The notes under the pieces: generated by a model
The model's database searches: none
The model's input: only the letters and a program-made list of their open reading frames with translations
What the model was told of the DNA's origin: nothing
From: Erysipelotrichaceae bacterium
Lineage (GTDB): Bacteria > Bacillota_I > Bacilli_A > Erysipelotrichales > Coprobacillaceae
Reading direction: 5' to 3'
Assembly (NCBI GenBank): GCA_021770925.1
Contig: JAETPY010000007.1
Location: 1-46,456 of the forward strand
DNA: 46,456 nucleotides
Part shown: positions 17,288 through 25,619 of the stretch, in pieces
How positions within the stretch are numbered: the first letter of the stretch is position 1
How the letters are laid out: each line of letters opens with the position of its first letter
Translations under genes and position numbers: made by a program

Positions 17288-17596
17288 ATGAAAATATCAA
17301 AAGGAGCTATTATTACAATAATTTTTACATTCTCAATGATATTAGTCATAACATGTACAATTATTGATGAAAATTCAAATCCTTATCCTAATACAACAAA
17401 ATATCTTAAAGATGCTTTTAATAAAAATGAATATGGTGTAAAAATTATCGATTCAGATAAAGGAAAAAATGTTACAGATTCTTTTATTTCAGAAAATAAA
17501 GAACTTTATGAAAACGGAGATTGGGATGCAATTATGGAAAATTTCAATCAAAACCATTATCATTTATCAGTTGAAATTAATCCAGATGAAAAATGA
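17288..17596 (+). CDS. Small exported protein, paralogue of the preceding gene
   Basis: 102 aa. Residues 6-25 form a hydrophobic signal or anchor ending ITCTI; a lipoprotein Cys is possible at residue 23. The rest (YPNTTKYLKDAFNKNEYGVK...NVTDSFISEN...WDAIMENFNQNHYHLSVEI) aligns with the first half of the mature upstream protein, while that protein's C-terminal half is absent. Function unknown. It lies 13 bp after the upstream gene and is followed by a strong plus-strand terminator, so the two form a unit. Ribosome site AAGGCAGTT is weak. Confidence 0.7.
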   Translation: MKISKGAIITIIFTFSMILVITCTIIDENSNPYPNTTKYLKDAFNKNEYGVKIIDSDKGKNVTDSFISENKELYENGDWDAIMENFNQNHYHLSVEINPDEK

Positions 17597-17611
17597 TTTT
17601 AATATAAAATG

Positions 17612-17646
17612 AAGGTTAAGATATTAATAATGTCTTAACCTTTTTA
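17612..17646 (+). terminator. Terminator of the secreted-protein pair
   Basis: AAGGTTAAGA / TCTTAACCTT stem followed by TTTATT on the plus strand, 15 bp past the last stop. Confidence 0.85.
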
Positions 17647-17667
17647 TTAAACGCCAAAAAATGCGTT

Positions 17668-17693
17668 AAAACCCTAGGATTACCTAGGGTTTT
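17668..17693 (-). terminator. Terminator after SASP copy 2
   Basis: 11-bp stem AAAACCCTAGG / CCTAGGGTTTT with a 4-nt loop, just past the stop codon. Confidence 0.8.
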
Positions 17694-17754
17694 ATCAACT
17701 ATTTAGATTGATTATAACGATTTGATGAACTCATTTGTTTTTGTCCCATCTCAA
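17684..17754 (-). repeat. 71-bp direct repeat, right copy (inside SASP copy 2)
   Basis: Partner of 16001-16071 with one mismatch. Together the two copies bracket the module at 16072-17683. Confidence 0.9.
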
Positions 17755-17917
17755 CTAATCTTTTTGTAATTTCGCCACCGACAGAACCGTTTTCACGAGC
17801 AGTTGTATCAGGACCTAAATTAACGCCAAATTCGTTTGCAATTTCGTACTTCATTTGATCAATTGCATTTTGAGCTCCAGGGACAACTAATTTGTTTCTA
17901 CTAGAGTTTTGTGACAT
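17699..17917 (-). CDS. Alpha/beta-type small acid-soluble spore protein (copy 2)
   Basis: 72 aa, close to copy 1; differences are mainly in the first seven residues and the tail (RYNQSK). It keeps [20 protein letters not shown], the protease site NEFGVNLG and [16 protein letters not shown]. Same AGGAGGTG ribosome site, upstream hairpin and downstream terminator type. Transcription must start within or just after the thiI 3' end, since only 60 bp separate them. Confidence 0.96.
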   Translation of the reverse strand: MSQNSSRNKLVVPGAQNAIDQMKYEIANEFGVNLGPDTTARENGSVGGEITKRLVEMGQKQMSSSNRYNQSK

Positions 17918-17932
17918 ATATTTTCACCTCCT

Positions 17933-17951
17933 GACACATATATCTTGTGTC
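17933..17951 (-). promoter_or_regulatory. 5'-UTR hairpin before the SASP copy 2 ribosome site
   Basis: GACACA / TGTGTC with a 7-nt loop, adjoining AGGAGGTG. It has the same placement as the copy 1 hairpin with different loop bases. Confidence 0.55.
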
Positions 17952-17977
17952 GAAGTTAAAAATTTATACATCATTTT

Positions 17978-19174
17978 TTAAAAAATATCATTATTTTGCT
18001 TATAACTATTATTTACTACAATTTCTTCTACATTATCAATACACTCATCAATTAACTTTTTAAAATCAAAATTTTTTTCAAATGCTTCTGCTTTATAACT
18101 TTTGGGTTTTGTAGCAGGTGTTTTAGGGGTAAAAATCGTACAACAATCTTCATGTGGACGAATTGAGATTTCATAAGTATCAATTTTATTTGCAATATCA
18201 ATAATTTCTAACTTATCTAAACATAAAACTGGTCTTAATACAGGAATCTTAACAACTTCATTAATAACCTGCATGCTGTTTAAAGTTTGTGATGCAACTT
18301 GACCAATACTTTCACCATTAATTAAAGCTAAACAATTGTTTTTATTAGCAATTTCTTCACTAATACGATACATCATTCTTCGCATTACTGTCATCGCATA
18401 GCTTTCATCACAGTTATCATACACTGCTAACTGTAATTTGGTAAAATTTATAACATGGACCTTAATTTGACCATGCGTATAATGGCGTAATTTATCAACT
18501 AAATCAAAAACTTTTTCACGAGCTAACTCATTTGTATATGGCGGAGCTGCAAAATGAATGCATTCAATATTAACCCCACGTTTTAAAGTTAAATAACCAG
18601 CAACTGGCGAATCAATTCCTCCAGACATCATTAATAAAGCTTTACCACCAACGCCGACTGGGTATCCACCAGCACCTTTAATAATATTATCCATGACATA
18701 GATTGCATCATAACGAATTTCAACAGTAACTAAAATATCAGGATGATGAACATCAACCTTTAAATTTTTTGTTGTATGATGAAAAACATATCCAGCAATT
18801 TCTCGATTTATTTCTTGAGAAGAACCAGAAAAATTTTTATCAGAACGCCTAGTATTGATTTTGAAAGTATTACCCTCATTTTTCTCAATTATTTCTACAG
18901 CTGCTTTTTTTGCCAGCTCTAAATCTTTATCAATTTTATAAGCAACTGAAAAGGAATAGATACCAAAAACCGTTTTTAATTTATCACAAACCGGCTGGTA
19001 ATCTGCTCCGTTTAAAATCACATACATTCGATCATGCTGCAAGTCATAGCTTAATTGTTTAAACTCACTTAATATTTCTTTGGTATTTTTTAAAAGACGA
19101 TTTGTAAATAATTTACGATTTTTACCTTTTGTTGTAAGTTCACCAAAGCGAACCAATATATAATTTGCTTCCAT
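17978..19174 (-). CDS. thiI: tRNA 4-thiouridine sulfurtransferase ThiI
   Basis: 398 aa. Transfers sulfur to U8 of tRNA (and in some species to ThiS for thiamine). N-terminal ferredoxin-like and THUMP domains (about 1-165), then a PP-loop ATP pyrophosphatase with MMSGGIDSPVAGY near residue 182. The C-terminal rhodanese domain of the E. coli enzyme is absent, as usual in Gram-positives, so sulfur should come from the desulfurase encoded 3 bp upstream. Start supported by GAGGT. The tail after about residue 375 is short and Asn-rich. Confidence 0.96.
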   Translation of the reverse strand: MEANYILVRFGELTTKGKNRKLFTNRLLKNTKEILSEFKQLSYDLQHDRMYVILNGADYQPVCDKLKTVFGIYSFSVAYKIDKDLELAKKAAVEIIEKNEGNTFKINTRRSDKNFSGSSQEINREIAGYVFHHTTKNLKVDVHHPDILVTVEIRYDAIYVMDNIIKGAGGYPVGVGGKALLMMSGGIDSPVAGYLTLKRGVNIECIHFAAPPYTNELAREKVFDLVDKLRHYTHGQIKVHVINFTKLQLAVYDNCDESYAMTVMRRMMYRISEEIANKNNCLALINGESIGQVASQTLNSMQVINEVVKIPVLRPVLCLDKLEIIDIANKIDTYEISIRPHEDCCTIFTPKTPATKPKSYKAEAFEKNFDFKKLIDECIDNVEEIVVNNSYKQNNDIF

Positions 19175-19177
19175 TTT

Positions 19178-20314
19178 CTACCTCTGTTTCTTTAATTTTG
19201 CCAAACTTTCTTGTAAATAATAACAAAACTGATCAATATCTTCTTTTTTTGTATGCTCACTAAAACTAATTCTAAGTGCACTTGAAGCAATTGCTTCATC
19301 AAGATGCAGCTGTGCCATGATTCTAGAAATATTACTACTCTTTGAAGAACAGGCACTGCGTGTTGATAGATATATTTTTTTTGTCTCTAAATCATGTAAA
19401 ATAACTTCTGGTTTATACCCTGGACAAGAAAAATTTAATATTGTTGAAATACAGCATGATTCATCACTATTAATTATAATTCCAGGTATTTGTTTTAAAC
19501 ATTCTCTAGCATATTTGTTAATCATATCAAGATGTTTAGTTTTAACATCAAAATTTTCTAGTGCTAAGCGTAATGTTTTTGCAAAAACTATATTACTGCA
19601 AGCATTTGAGGTTCCACCTCGAAGGCCGAATTCCTGCTGTCCTCCATTTATTAAAGGTACTAAAGTTGTTGAACGACGTTTATACAACAATCCACTTCCT
19701 TTTAAACCATAAATCTTATGAGCCGAAAAAGATGCTAAATCTACACCATCTAAATTAATTGGCAGCTTTCCTAAAGCTTGAACCATATCAAAATGAAGTT
19801 TTATTTTATCATGTTTTTTTACAATTTTTTTAATTTCTTCAATTGGATTAACTATTCCTATTTCATTATTTACATACATAATTGAAACGAGAATCGTATC
19901 TTCTCTAATGCTGTCTTGTAATTGTTGTAGAGAAATACAGCCTTTTTGATCAACGTCTAAATACGTAACTTCAAAACCAAAAATCTTTTCTAGTTCTTTA
20001 CAAGTTTCATATACAGAAGAATGTTCAATTGAAGTTGTAATAATATGTTTACCACGATTTTGATATTGAAAAGCTGTTCCTTTGATTGCTAAATTATTAG
20101 CCTCACTGCCACAGCTGGTAAAAATTAATTCATCTTCTTTAACCTTAAGCATATCACTTATTAATTTACGTGAATGCTCCATTAAACGATTAACTTCAAT
20201 CCCTTTATCATAAATTGAATCAGCATTATAAAAATAACTTTCTAATAACTTATGATAAGTCGTTAAAACCTCTGGATTTAACGGTGTTGTTGCTACATAA
20301 TCTAAATATATCAT
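19178..20314 (-). CDS. Cysteine desulfurase (NifS/IscS family)
   Basis: 378 aa. PLP enzyme that removes sulfur from L-cysteine as an enzyme-bound persulfide. Likely active-site residues: His98 (SIEHSS), Asp176 and Gln179 (HFDMVQALGK), PLP Lys200 (FSAHKIYG) and persulfide Cys322 (STRSACSSKSS). The usual LDNAATTP is LDYVATTP here. With thiI directly downstream (3-bp gap) it corresponds to the Bacillus NifZ-ThiI pair, so tRNA thiolation is its likely main role rather than general Fe-S assembly. Confidence 0.94.
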   Translation of the reverse strand: MIYLDYVATTPLNPEVLTTYHKLLESYFYNADSIYDKGIEVNRLMEHSRKLISDMLKVKEDELIFTSCGSEANNLAIKGTAFQYQNRGKHIITTSIEHSSVYETCKELEKIFGFEVTYLDVDQKGCISLQQLQDSIREDTILVSIMYVNNEIGIVNPIEEIKKIVKKHDKIKLHFDMVQALGKLPINLDGVDLASFSAHKIYGLKGSGLLYKRRSTTLVPLINGGQQEFGLRGGTSNACSNIVFAKTLRLALENFDVKTKHLDMINKYARECLKQIPGIIINSDESCCISTILNFSCPGYKPEVILHDLETKKIYLSTRSACSSKSSNISRIMAQLHLDEAIASSALRISFSEHTKKEDIDQFCYYLQESLAKLKKQR

Positions 20315-20343
20315 AATAACCCCCTATTTTATTATATGCAATT

Positions 20344-20376
20344 AAAACACAAAGTCCTACACTGACTTTGTGTTTT
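20344..20376 (-). terminator. Terminator of ezrA, with the stop codon in its loop
   Basis: 13-bp stem AAAACACAAAGTC / GACTTTGTGTTTT. On the minus strand the ezrA codons AAC ACA AAG form one arm, the TAG stop falls in the loop, and a short T run follows. The A and T runs also allow it to work from the plus side. Confidence 0.8.
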
Positions 20377-22096
20377 TATTAATCAACATCTCATATGACC
20401 CAGGATTTATCTTTTCAATAATATCAACAGCAGTAGATAATGCTTTAGTATATTCACCATTTCTAAATAATAACTCAGCTTTTGTTAATTCTGTATTAAC
20501 CTCTAAAAATGAACTGCGAAAACGATTACCATAAATAATTGCTTCCTCAACCATCTCTGCAGTTACAATTAAATTATGAACATTATCATATAATTTATAA
20601 ATCACATCTCTGGCAGCATCTACTTGAAGAGATAATCTTTCTAAATCAATTGGTCGATGACGAATAAACTTTAAAATCTCATCAGCTTTTTGATAAGAAT
20701 CATCAATATAATCTTTATATGATTCATTAATCATTGGTAAGTGTTTATTTTTAATTTCTGATTTTATTTCTAATAAAACAATATTAATATTATCTAATTC
20801 ATCCAAAGCCCTTTTTTCTTGTAATCTTAATGAATTTTCTAATTCATTATATTTTGTTAGGGCATCATCAAATGGTTGACAGCGTTTTACTAATTCATCA
20901 AATCTTTCAATTAAGGTACTGTATGAAAAATCCTTTGATTCAATTATTGTGGTTAATTCTGCTAAATCATCTATGATCGGTTTAAACTTTCTATAATCTT
21001 CATCTATTGTAATATGATAATCACTCAATAAATAATTTTGCTGTAATTCAGTTAAAGAATTAACAGTTCGTTTAAGACCGTCATCTAAGCGTCCAATATG
21101 ACGATAACAATTATTACGTGCTTCTTCATACTGAGTGTAAGCAGCCTGTTCTTTTTCTAAGTCAGTTCCTAATCCATTTAATTCATCAGTCATTACTTCA
21201 ATAGAAGAACCTACATTTTCTAATCTTAGATCTTTAATAGCTTGAATCGTATTTTCTAAATCAGTGTGGATTTTATTATAACGCATTGAAGTATTTAGTT
21301 TCTCAATTGAAAAATCCTTTTCCTTCATTTCCTCAATAATTGTATATAACTCTTCCAGCCGTTTTGGAATATACTTGCGCACAATTGAAATATAAGTTGG
21401 TAAGTCTCTAAGATTAGCAGTCAGTAAATCAACATCTTTTTCAATTTTACCAGCAAACGTTTGTGCTTCATCAAAACGCTGATTATTCATCATATCTTCT
21501 AATGCAACAAAACGACTGTCAATGTCATCAAAAATAGCAGGAATTGCAGGAACAAAGTCCTCTATTTTAAATCGCACAGCAGCAAAATTATCACTTGCAG
21601 CTCGATATTTTTCTTTAATCTTAATAATTGCTACTCGTTGAACATTTTCAATTTCAGTAATAACTTCTATTTTTTTTAATAAATCTTGTGCTTTTTTCTC
21701 ATATTCCGTAATTTCATTTCTCAATTTAACTAATTTCTTACGAGCACCTGACAATTTTCGATAAAATAACTGTTCATCTATTTCATTTATTAATGGCATA
21801 ATATCATTATTTTGAAAAACATTTAATTCATTAAATTCAGATTCATATAACTCATACTTTTCAAGTACTTCAGGCATATTCTTCCCAATTCCTTTTATTC
21901 TTCCTAAACGATATTGAATTGGTAAAGTTTTTATCGCATTCATACGATTTTCAAGTTCAATTATTTCTTTACGATATATCTTTAATTTAACCACCCGATA
22001 AATTATTGTACATACGATTATTAATAATACCCCAACGCACACTATAATAACATTTTTACTACCAAATTTTTCTAATATATTATCTAAAAATTCCAT
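20357..22096 (-). CDS. ezrA: Septation ring formation regulator EzrA
   Basis: 579 aa, usual length. Membrane-anchored inhibitor and modulator of FtsZ ring assembly. One N-terminal transmembrane helix (about 15-34) is followed by a long helical, spectrin-like coiled-coil region rich in Glu/Lys/Leu. The segment LPIQYRLGRIKGIGKNMPEV after the helix and the C-terminal YGNRFRSSF..VNTELTKAELLFRNGEYTKAL are typical of EzrA. Monocistronic, divergent from the plus-strand C26 gene. Confidence 0.95.
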   Translation of the reverse strand: MEFLDNILEKFGSKNVIIVCVGVLLIIVCTIIYRVVKLKIYRKEIIELENRMNAIKTLPIQYRLGRIKGIGKNMPEVLEKYELYESEFNELNVFQNNDIMPLINEIDEQLFYRKLSGARKKLVKLRNEITEYEKKAQDLLKKIEVITEIENVQRVAIIKIKEKYRAASDNFAAVRFKIEDFVPAIPAIFDDIDSRFVALEDMMNNQRFDEAQTFAGKIEKDVDLLTANLRDLPTYISIVRKYIPKRLEELYTIIEEMKEKDFSIEKLNTSMRYNKIHTDLENTIQAIKDLRLENVGSSIEVMTDELNGLGTDLEKEQAAYTQYEEARNNCYRHIGRLDDGLKRTVNSLTELQQNYLLSDYHITIDEDYRKFKPIIDDLAELTTIIESKDFSYSTLIERFDELVKRCQPFDDALTKYNELENSLRLQEKRALDELDNINIVLLEIKSEIKNKHLPMINESYKDYIDDSYQKADEILKFIRHRPIDLERLSLQVDAARDVIYKLYDNVHNLIVTAEMVEEAIIYGNRFRSSFLEVNTELTKAELLFRNGEYTKALSTAVDIIEKINPGSYEMLINKNTKSV

Positions 22097-22131
22097 CTAT
22101 ATATCCCTCTTTACATAATGCTTACTTATAG

Positions 22132-22160
22132 AGTATACCACAACATACATGTCATGTCTA
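22132..22160 (-). promoter_or_regulatory. Probable ezrA promoter
   Basis: TAGACA (22155-22160), a 17-bp spacer and TATACT (22132-22137), 36 bp before the ezrA start. Confidence 0.55.
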
Positions 22161-22240
22161 AATAGAATCGTATAATTTTTTACAATCCTTTACATTATTT
22201 TCTTTTTATATAGTATTATATAAAAAAGGAGGTTGAAAAA

Positions 22241-22909
22241 ATGTATAAAAAAATATTGGCTCCATTACGCTCATATAGCACAAATAGGGTTTTCTATATA
22301 TATAATGAATATATTGAAATGTTTAAAAAAGAAAATCTGGATATAATTACAATTGGTCCTGCAAATCTTTCTACATTGCAGTTTCTAGTCGATAATTGTG
22401 ATGGATTACTACTCACAGGTGGTTTTGATGTCGACCCAAGCTACTATCATGAATTTTTGCATCCTAAAACAAAAAAAGAGCTTTTAGAACTTGAAGAGTT
22501 AGAATTTAAATTAATTAAAATGTTTACTGAGCAAAACAAACCAATTTTAGGAATTTGCAGAGGCATCCAAACAATTAATGTTGCCTTCGGTGGAACTCTG
22601 ATTCAAGATCTTGAATCAGAATTCCACATGCAAAAAGAAATGAACGGCTATTGTCATCTAGTCACTACAAAAAAAGGTTCTCTATTATCAAAATATTTAG
22701 GTAATAAATTTATGACAAATTCTTTTCATCATCAAGCTGTCAATAAAGTTGCAGATGATTTTATAGTTAGTGCTAAAACTGCTGATAATATAATCGAAGG
22801 AATTGAAAAAGATAAAATTATTGCTGTACAGTGGCATCCTGAAAAAAATAATGATAAAATACAACAAGGAATTTTAAAACTTTTTAATGATTTACTGGAG
22901 GAAAAATAA
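22241..22909 (+). CDS. Gamma-glutamyl-gamma-aminobutyrate hydrolase-like class I glutamine amidotransferase (peptidase C26)
   Basis: 222 aa. Fold and triad of the PuuD family, which hydrolyses gamma-glutamyl amides. Nucleophile Cys106 in PILGICRGIQ, His199 and Glu201 in AVQWHPEK, oxyanion region GLLLTGGFDVDPSYY, and FHHQAVN. A strong AAAGGAGG precedes the ATG. The next gene begins right after its TAA, so they are cotranscribed. The true substrate is unknown; the oxidoreductase partner hints at catabolism of a gamma-glutamylated compound (inference). Confidence 0.9.
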   Translation: MYKKILAPLRSYSTNRVFYIYNEYIEMFKKENLDIITIGPANLSTLQFLVDNCDGLLLTGGFDVDPSYYHEFLHPKTKKELLELEELEFKLIKMFTEQNKPILGICRGIQTINVAFGGTLIQDLESEFHMQKEMNGYCHLVTTKKGSLLSKYLGNKFMTNSFHHQAVNKVADDFIVSAKTADNIIEGIEKDKIIAVQWHPEKNNDKIQQGILKLFNDLLEEK

Positions 22910-23773
22910 ATGAAAAAAATTGGATTTATTGGTGTTGGAGTGATGGGTAGAGGAATGGTTTTAAATTTAAGTAAAGCTGGTTATGATCTATCTATTTACA
23001 CCCGCAGCAAAAATAAGGTTGAAGATATTATAAGTAATAAAATTAAATGGTGTGATAACATCGAACAATGCTGTAAAGATAAAGATGTTATTATGACAAT
23101 GGTTGGATTTCCTAGTGATGTTGAAGACGTATATTTTAGTGAAAAAGGCATAATCAATAGTATAAAAGAAAATACAATTTTAATTGATTTTACTACTTCA
23201 AGTCCTCTTTTAGCACAAAAAATTTATAATAAAGCTAAAGAAAAGGGCTCAGCTAGTTTGGACTGTCCTGTTTCTGGTGGTGATATTGGTGCCATTAATG
23301 GTACTCTATCCATTATGGCAGGTGGTGATAAAAATATTTTTGACCAGGTAAAACCTATTTTAGAAACATTAGGAACCAATATTAATTATGTTGGAAATGC
23401 TGGAAATGGTCAACATACAAAAATGGCTAACCAAATTGCTTTGGCAGGAGCATTAGCTGGTACTTGTGAAGCTATCACATATGCAAAAAGTGTCAACTTA
23501 GATCCTAAATTAATGTTACAATGTATTTCTAGTGGTGCTGCTGGTTCATGGCAGCTAAGTAATAATGGTCCTAAAATATTAACAAATGATTTTACTCCCG
23601 GTTTTTATATCAAACATTATATTAAAGACATGAAAATAGCCAGGGAGGTAAATGCTACAAATGATCTTGATCTTGAAGTACTTGATATTGTTTTAAAAAT
23701 GTTTGAAACATTACAAACTAATGGTGATGAAGATCTAGGAACTCAGGCATTGATCAAATATTATCAAAGATAG
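22910..23773 (+). CDS. NAD(P)-dependent beta-hydroxyacid dehydrogenase (3-hydroxyisobutyrate / tartronate semialdehyde reductase family)
   Basis: 287 aa. Rossmann motif GFIGVGVMGRGM at the N-terminus, substrate loop DCPVSGGDIGAINGTL near 118-133, catalytic Lys171 in GNGQHTKMANQ, and an all-helical C-terminal domain. Family members oxidise or reduce short beta-hydroxyacids; sequence alone does not fix the substrate. The start codon directly follows the upstream stop, with GGAGG inside the upstream gene. The stop lies in the terminator hairpin shared with the convergent EamA gene. Confidence 0.9.
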   Translation: MKKIGFIGVGVMGRGMVLNLSKAGYDLSIYTRSKNKVEDIISNKIKWCDNIEQCCKDKDVIMTMVGFPSDVEDVYFSEKGIINSIKENTILIDFTTSSPLLAQKIYNKAKEKGSASLDCPVSGGDIGAINGTLSIMAGGDKNIFDQVKPILETLGTNINYVGNAGNGQHTKMANQIALAGALAGTCEAITYAKSVNLDPKLMLQCISSGAAGSWQLSNNGPKILTNDFTPGFYIKHYIKDMKIAREVNATNDLDLEVLDIVLKMFETLQTNGDEDLGTQALIKYYQR

Positions 23774-23791
23774 CTCAGCTATCTTTTTTTG
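23766..23791 (+). terminator. Terminator between convergent genes
   Basis: AAAGATAGC / GCTATCTTT stem with a 3-nt loop and a 7-T run on the plus strand. Both converging stop codons (TAG 23771-23773, TGA 23775-23777) lie inside it. Confidence 0.85.
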
Positions 23792-24632
23792 CAGATAAAT
23801 TATTTTTGTTTGCTATAACCATCGAAGCAACCATTAAGATCATTGCGAACATTTTATTAAAATCAAATGGTTCTTGCAGCAATAATGATCCTAAATAAGT
23901 AAAAATTGGATTTAAGCCTAATAAAAAACTGGTTTTTACACTGCCAATTTCATGAACTGCTTTAAAATAAATCAATTGAATAATCGCAAATCCAATTCCA
24001 GAAAAAAATATAAACAAGATCCATAACATAAATGAAATATTTTTTAAATCATTAGTATGAGGAAAAAGCATAGAAATTAATAGCAGCTGAACAAAACCAT
24101 ATCCTAAATATTCAAGGGTAAAAGATAAACTATCTTCCTTTTTACAATTATGCTGCATTAATAAATTACCATAACTATAAAAAACAATTCCCCCGATTAA
24201 CATTAAATGAGCTAAAGAAAGCTGTTGTAAATTAAAATCAATCGAAGTTAAAAAAGAAATACAAGCCACTAACATTGCCACTAACTGATTTTTACTAATT
24301 TTATCTTTATATATAAGCCACGCTAAAAGAATTGTTACTAATGGAGCTAATGAATTCATGATTGCATTAGCACTGCCGCTAATTAAATTTTGTCCTTCAA
24401 AAGTTAAAATAAAATTTATTGTTATTGAAAACAAGGATACTTTCAAACCTAAAAAATCATGACGGCGCTTTAATTTTACTTTCTTATATTTCATCACAAA
24501 AAAAATTGCAATAACTGAAAGAGAAACTTTAAGTGTCGCTAGGTAATAAGTTGATACATGTTCCAGCATATACCTCATTACTAATACATTACTTCCCCAT
24601 AAAAAACTTGCAAAAATCAACCAGCCATACAT
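23775..24632 (-). CDS. EamA/DMT-family transporter
   Basis: 285 aa, ten predicted membrane helices in two five-helix halves, the layout of the drug/metabolite transporter superfamily. Typical features: N-terminal FASFLWGSNVLVMRYML, AIMNSLAPLVTILLAWLIYKDK ending the first half, and GLNPIFTYLGSLLLQEPF near the end. Substrate unknown. Ribosome site GGTGAT. Its last codons overlap the T run of the opposing terminator. Confidence 0.9.
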   Translation of the reverse strand: MYGWLIFASFLWGSNVLVMRYMLEHVSTYYLATLKVSLSVIAIFFVMKYKKVKLKRRHDFLGLKVSLFSITINFILTFEGQNLISGSANAIMNSLAPLVTILLAWLIYKDKISKNQLVAMLVACISFLTSIDFNLQQLSLAHLMLIGGIVFYSYGNLLMQHNCKKEDSLSFTLEYLGYGFVQLLLISMLFPHTNDLKNISFMLWILFIFFSGIGFAIIQLIYFKAVHEIGSVKTSFLLGLNPIFTYLGSLLLQEPFDFNKMFAMILMVASMVIANKNNLSAKKDS

Positions 24633-24671
24633 TATATCACCACTATTAGTATATCCATCTGAAAAACTTTA

Positions 24672-24706
24672 AAACTAAAAATGTAGATACATTAAATATA
24701 TCTACA
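24672..24706 (-). terminator. Terminator of truB-ribF
   Basis: TGTAGATA / TATCTACA stem (24682-24706) followed on the minus strand by TTTTTAGTTTT. The ribF TAG stop lies in the upstream arm. Confidence 0.8.
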
Positions 24707-25619
24707 AAGTTATTTTAGTTGTGATTTGCTGCTTATCTTGTTTTAATTGTTCAATCAGTTCATCAACACTATTAAATTTCTTTTCCATTCTAATTTTTTT
24801 GATAAAAGCAACAGTTAAAGTTTTTCCATAAACATCTTTATCAAAATCAAAAATATTTACTTCTAAAGACAACTCTGGTAATGCTGTAAAAGTTGGATTA
24901 TAACCAATATTAGCCATTCCTAAATATACTCTATTATCAAAATAAACCTTTACTCCATAAACCCCATTTTCAGGTAACATATAATCTTTAGCATCAATAT
25001 TTGCAGTAGGAAAACCTATTCTCCGACCATTTTGACGACCATATATTACTTCACCGCTTACACAATAAGGACGACTTAATAATTTTGCTGCCAAATCTAC
25101 ATCACCATTAGCTAAAAGTTTTCTTAAATAACTTGAAGATATCTTATGATGATCATATTCTAGCTTTTCAATTACTGTTACCTGATAATCATCATGACAA
25201 TTTGCTTTTAAAACCGCACTATTGCCTAAACCATGATCACCAAAATGAAAATCAAATCCACAAACAACATGTTTGATCTTTGGTTTAATTATAAATTCTT
25301 GAATAAACTGTTCTGGCATCAATTTAGCTGTACTATGATTAAAACGCAGTACAAATAGATAATCAAATCCATATGATTCTAATAATTTAATTTTATCTTC
25401 TAAACTCATCAAATATTTAAATGGCTGATTGGTTAAATAAGCTTTTGGCTGAACATCAAATGTAAACAGTGATTTTTTTAAATTATCTTTTTTTGAAATT
25501 TTTATAACTTCATCAACTAATTTTAAATGACCTAAATGAAAACCATCAAAAAAGCCTAAAGCAACACAACTAGGTTGAATCTCAAAGTCAGTCTGTTCAT
25601 TCAAATATATAATTCTCAT
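24702..25619 (-). CDS. ribF: Bifunctional riboflavin kinase / FAD synthetase
   Basis: About 305 aa. Makes FMN from riboflavin and then FAD. The N-terminal adenylyltransferase domain has VALGFFDGFHLGH and the later CGFDFHFGDHGLG and ISSSYLRKLLANG; the C-terminal kinase domain has GRRIGFPTANID and NGVYGVKVYF. I prefer the ATG at 25619: its A is the last base of the truB stop (TAATG) and GAGG lies 9 nt upstream. The ATG at 25625 has only 3 nt of spacing. Coupled to truB, a common bacterial pairing. Confidence 0.95.
   Translation of the reverse strand: MRIIYLNEQTDFEIQPSCVALGFFDGFHLGHLKLVDEVIKISKKDNLKKSLFTFDVQPKAYLTNQPFKYLMSLEDKIKLLESYGFDYLFVLRFNHSTAKLMPEQFIQEFIIKPKIKHVVCGFDFHFGDHGLGNSAVLKANCHDDYQVTVIEKLEYDHHKISSSYLRKLLANGDVDLAAKLLSRPYCVSGEVIYGRQNGRRIGFPTANIDAKDYMLPENGVYGVKVYFDNRVYLGMANIGYNPTFTALPELSLEVNIFDFDKDVYGKTLTVAFIKKIRMEKKFNSVDELIEQLKQDKQQITTKITL

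Noticed and set aside
19317-19712. 131-codon plus-strand ORF
   Set aside because: Lies wholly antisense to the cysteine desulfurase, whose motifs and length are intact; a shadow frame.
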